Origin: Betaproteobacteria bacterium
Lineage (GTDB): Bacteria; Pseudomonadota; Gammaproteobacteria; Burkholderiales; SG8-39
Assembly: GCA_011391295.1 (NCBI GenBank)
Contig: JAABQT010000072.1
Location: 1 to 7,272, forward strand
Direction: 5' to 3'
Length of the DNA: 7,272 nt
The notes beneath the pieces were generated by a model. The model was given only the letters and a program-made list of their open reading frames with translations, was not told where the DNA came from and did no database searches. Shown here piece after piece: positions 5,899 through 7,272 of the stretch; position 1 is the stretch's first letter, and the number at the start of each line of letters is the position of its first letter. The position numbers and the translations under genes are program-made.

Positions 5899-6747
5899 CT
5901 ATTTCAGCAGCCCCGCGGCGCGCGCCGCTGCCTCGATGCCCTTGTAGTTCTCGGGCTTGGTGGCAATGAAGCGCGAGGCGCGCTGCAAGTCGAGGATTTC
6001 CTTATGCGCGGCGTTCTTTGGGTCGAGCTTGAGGAACGCGGCGGTAAGCTTTTTCACCAGGGCCGGATCCAGGTTGCCGCGCACGGTCCAGTTGTAGTCG
6101 TAGTACGGCGGCGTCCTGGCAAGGATGCGCACCGCCTTGACGCTGGCGTCGCCTTTTTCCCGCAGGCGCTCGAATACCGAGGAGTTGAGCACGCCGCCCT
6201 CGGCGCGGCCGGAGGCGACGAACGCCACCGTGGCGTCGTGCGCACCGGAGAATGCGATGCGCGAAAAGTCCTTGTCGGGATCGATGCCGTCTTGCAGCAG
6301 GAAGAAGCGCGGCATCAGGTGGCCCGAGGTAGACGCAGGCGAGCCGAAGGCGAAGGTCTTGCCCTTGAGGCCCTGCAGGCTCTTCACCGCACTGTTTTTC
6401 GGCACGATGTAGTAGCTGATGAACTTCTCGTCCTCGGCGCGCTGCGCGATGGGGATTGCGTTGCCGGTGCGGATACGCGCCTGCACGAAGGTAAAGCCGC
6501 CCAGCCATGCCAGGTCGACGCGGTTGCCGGCCAGACCCTCGACCACCGCCGGGTAGTCGTTCACCGGGGTCCAGTCGACCTTCATGCCGGTTTCTTCTTC
6601 CAGGTAGGCGCCGAGCGGCTTGAACTTGCGCAGCAGCTCAGTCGGGGACTCGTCCGGTATCGCGGACACTCTCAGGGATTTCCCCTGGGCGGGACTCGCC
6701 AGGACGAGGAATAGCAGGGAACAGGACAGGAACCTCAAGCGATTCAT
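5899..6747 (-). CDS. PhnD-like periplasmic binding protein, putative selenium-oxyanion (selenate) binder
   Basis: Substrate-binding subunit of the importer, 282 residues. A signal peptide is clear: basic MNRLR, a hydrophobic core to about 18, and probable cleavage near SPAQG-K (around residue 22); there is no lipobox. The mature part begins [20 protein letters not shown] and contains [14 protein letters not shown] (78-91), [13 protein letters not shown] (134-146) and [14 protein letters not shown] (167-180). In PhnD relatives the Ser-Thr-x-Ser type loop holds the oxyanion, here STSG at 139-142. These blocks match, from memory, the branch named putative selenate ABC transporter binding protein (TIGR04553), which is found near selenium genes. 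A GAGAGGGG sequence about three bases before the ATG is a good ribosome binding site, and the start overlaps the deacetylase stop as ATGA. Phosphonate, phosphite or selenite binding cannot be excluded from sequence. Confidence 0.88.
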   Translation of the reverse strand: MNRLRFLSCSLLFLVLASPAQGKSLRVSAIPDESPTELLRKFKPLGAYLEEETGMKVDWTPVNDYPAVVEGLAGNRVDLAWLGGFTFVQARIRTGNAIPIAQRAEDEKFISYYIVPKNSAVKSLQGLKGKTFAFGSPASTSGHLMPRFFLLQDGIDPDKDFSRIAFSGAHDATVAFVASGRAEGGVLNSSVFERLREKGDASVKAVRILARTPPYYDYNWTVRGNLDPALVKKLTAAFLKLDPKNAAHKEILDLQRASRFIATKPENYKGIEAAARAAGLLK

Positions 6748-7272
6748 GCGCCCCTCTCGTCGAGTCCGGCCAGCACGCGCACATGCTGCACCACGCTGCG
6801 GCCCAGCGCCGGGAGCGCGTACCCGCCCTCGAGCATCGACACCATGCGTCCCTGCGCATGCCGATCGGCCACCGCCTTGACCTGCTGCGTCACCCAGCCG
6901 TAATCGGCGTCCGCGAGGCGCAGCATCGCCATGTCGTCTTCTTCATGCGCGTCGAAACCCGCGGAGAAAATCACCAGTTGCGGCCTGAAGTCCTCCAGCG
7001 CCGGAGCCCAGACCTCGCTCACCGCGGCGCGGAACTGCTTCGAGCCCGCCCCCGCGGCGAGCGGCACGTTCACCATGTTGGGCGCCGGCGCCTCGGTGCC
7101 GCTGTACGGATAGAACGGATGCTGGAAGGTCGACGCCATCAGCACCTGCGGGTCGTTGCCGAAAATGTCCTCGGTGCCGTTGCCGTGGTGCACGTCGAAA
7201 TCGATGATTGCGACGCGCTCCAGTCCATGCGCCTGCAGCGCATGGCGCGCAGCCACGGCCGCATTGTTGAAG
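6744..7272 (-). CDS. HDAC-superfamily deacetylase, 5' end beyond the window
   Basis: C-terminal 175 residues of a zinc-dependent deacetylase of the histone deacetylase / acetoin utilisation / acetylpolyamine amidohydrolase superfamily. The visible part begins FNNAAVAARHAL and holds DFDVHHGNGT, with the Asp and His zinc ligands. It also has SAGFDAHEEDD, with the third zinc Asp, and EGGYALPALG, whose Tyr matches the catalytic tyrosine position. All expected catalytic residues of this half are present, so it should be active. The GTG at 7254-7256 is an internal valine, not the start, because the frame runs on to the window edge with family-typical sequence. The stop overlaps the binding-protein start as ATGA, making it the upstream, probably co-translated, member of the transporter operon. 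Natural substrates of bacterial members range from acetylated polyamines to protein lysines; nothing here identifies which, and its link to selenium is unknown. Confidence 0.92.
   Translation of the reverse strand, partial: FNNAAVAARHALQAHGLERVAIIDFDVHHGNGTEDIFGNDPQVLMASTFQHPFYPYSGTEAPAPNMVNVPLAAGAGSKQFRAAVSEVWAPALEDFRPQLVIFSAGFDAHEEDDMAMLRLADADYGWVTQQVKAVADRHAQGRMVSMLEGGYALPALGRSVVQHVRVLAGLDERGA

Noticed and set aside
5548..6714. A 388-residue plus-strand frame opposite the ATPase and binding-protein genes
   Set aside because: It runs antisense across two well-supported genes, has no family motif, and is explained by high GC content.
3446..6747. A phosphonate (phn) utilisation operon
   Set aside because: No phosphonate catabolic gene is visible, and the binding protein looks like the putative selenate branch; phn symbols would mislead.
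7254..7256. GTG start of the deacetylase
   Set aside because: The frame continues to the window end with FNNAAVAARHAL, a family-typical internal segment, so this codon is an internal valine.
1..7272. In-frame TGA selenocysteine codons, tRNA genes, CRISPR arrays or insertion sequences
   Set aside because: I looked for these because of the selenium theme and saw none; every gene is a continuous frame and no long repeats were noticed.

Overview
The window is a GC-rich, very compact stretch of bacterial DNA. Almost every base is coding, and stop and start codons repeatedly overlap. Codon use and gene content suggest a proteobacterium, most likely a betaproteobacterium (Burkholderiales-like); this is inference from remembered homologues, not from a search. 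I read it as a selenium locus: uptake, tRNA selenation and selenoneine synthesis lie together.

Layout. On the plus strand, positions 12-1037 encode tRNA 2-selenouridine synthase (mnmH/selU). A 98-base spacer with a hairpin, a small palindrome and an extended -10 element follows. Next is an 88-residue protein made only of a LysR-type DNA-binding domain plus linker helix (1136-1402). It converges on an EgtB-like enzyme on the minus strand (1399-2475), and their stop codons share one 14-bp palindrome. That enzyme is divergent, across 24 bases, from a glycosyltransferase-like gene (2500-3489). I call the pair senA (selenoneine synthase) and senB (selenosugar synthase).

The right half is one minus-strand operon, read from right to left: an HDAC-superfamily deacetylase (cut by the window end), then a PhnD-like binding protein, a PhnC-like ATPase and two PhnE-like permeases. 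All junctions are 4-base overlaps except the 13-base gap between phnD-like and phnC-like. The binding protein resembles the branch annotated as putative selenate binding proteins, which fits the neighbours better than phosphonate uptake. The last permease overlaps the 3' end of senB by 44 bases, inside an inverted repeat that holds both stop codons.

How it may work together: the ABC importer brings in a selenium oxyanion. After reduction and activation to selenophosphate by SelD (not in the window), MnmH places selenium in tRNA wobble uridines, while SenB makes a selenosugar that SenA joins to hercynine on the way to selenoneine. SelD, the hercynine-forming EgtD, any oxyanion reductase and a C-Se lyase are not visible here. 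The small LysR-type protein is the only candidate local regulator.
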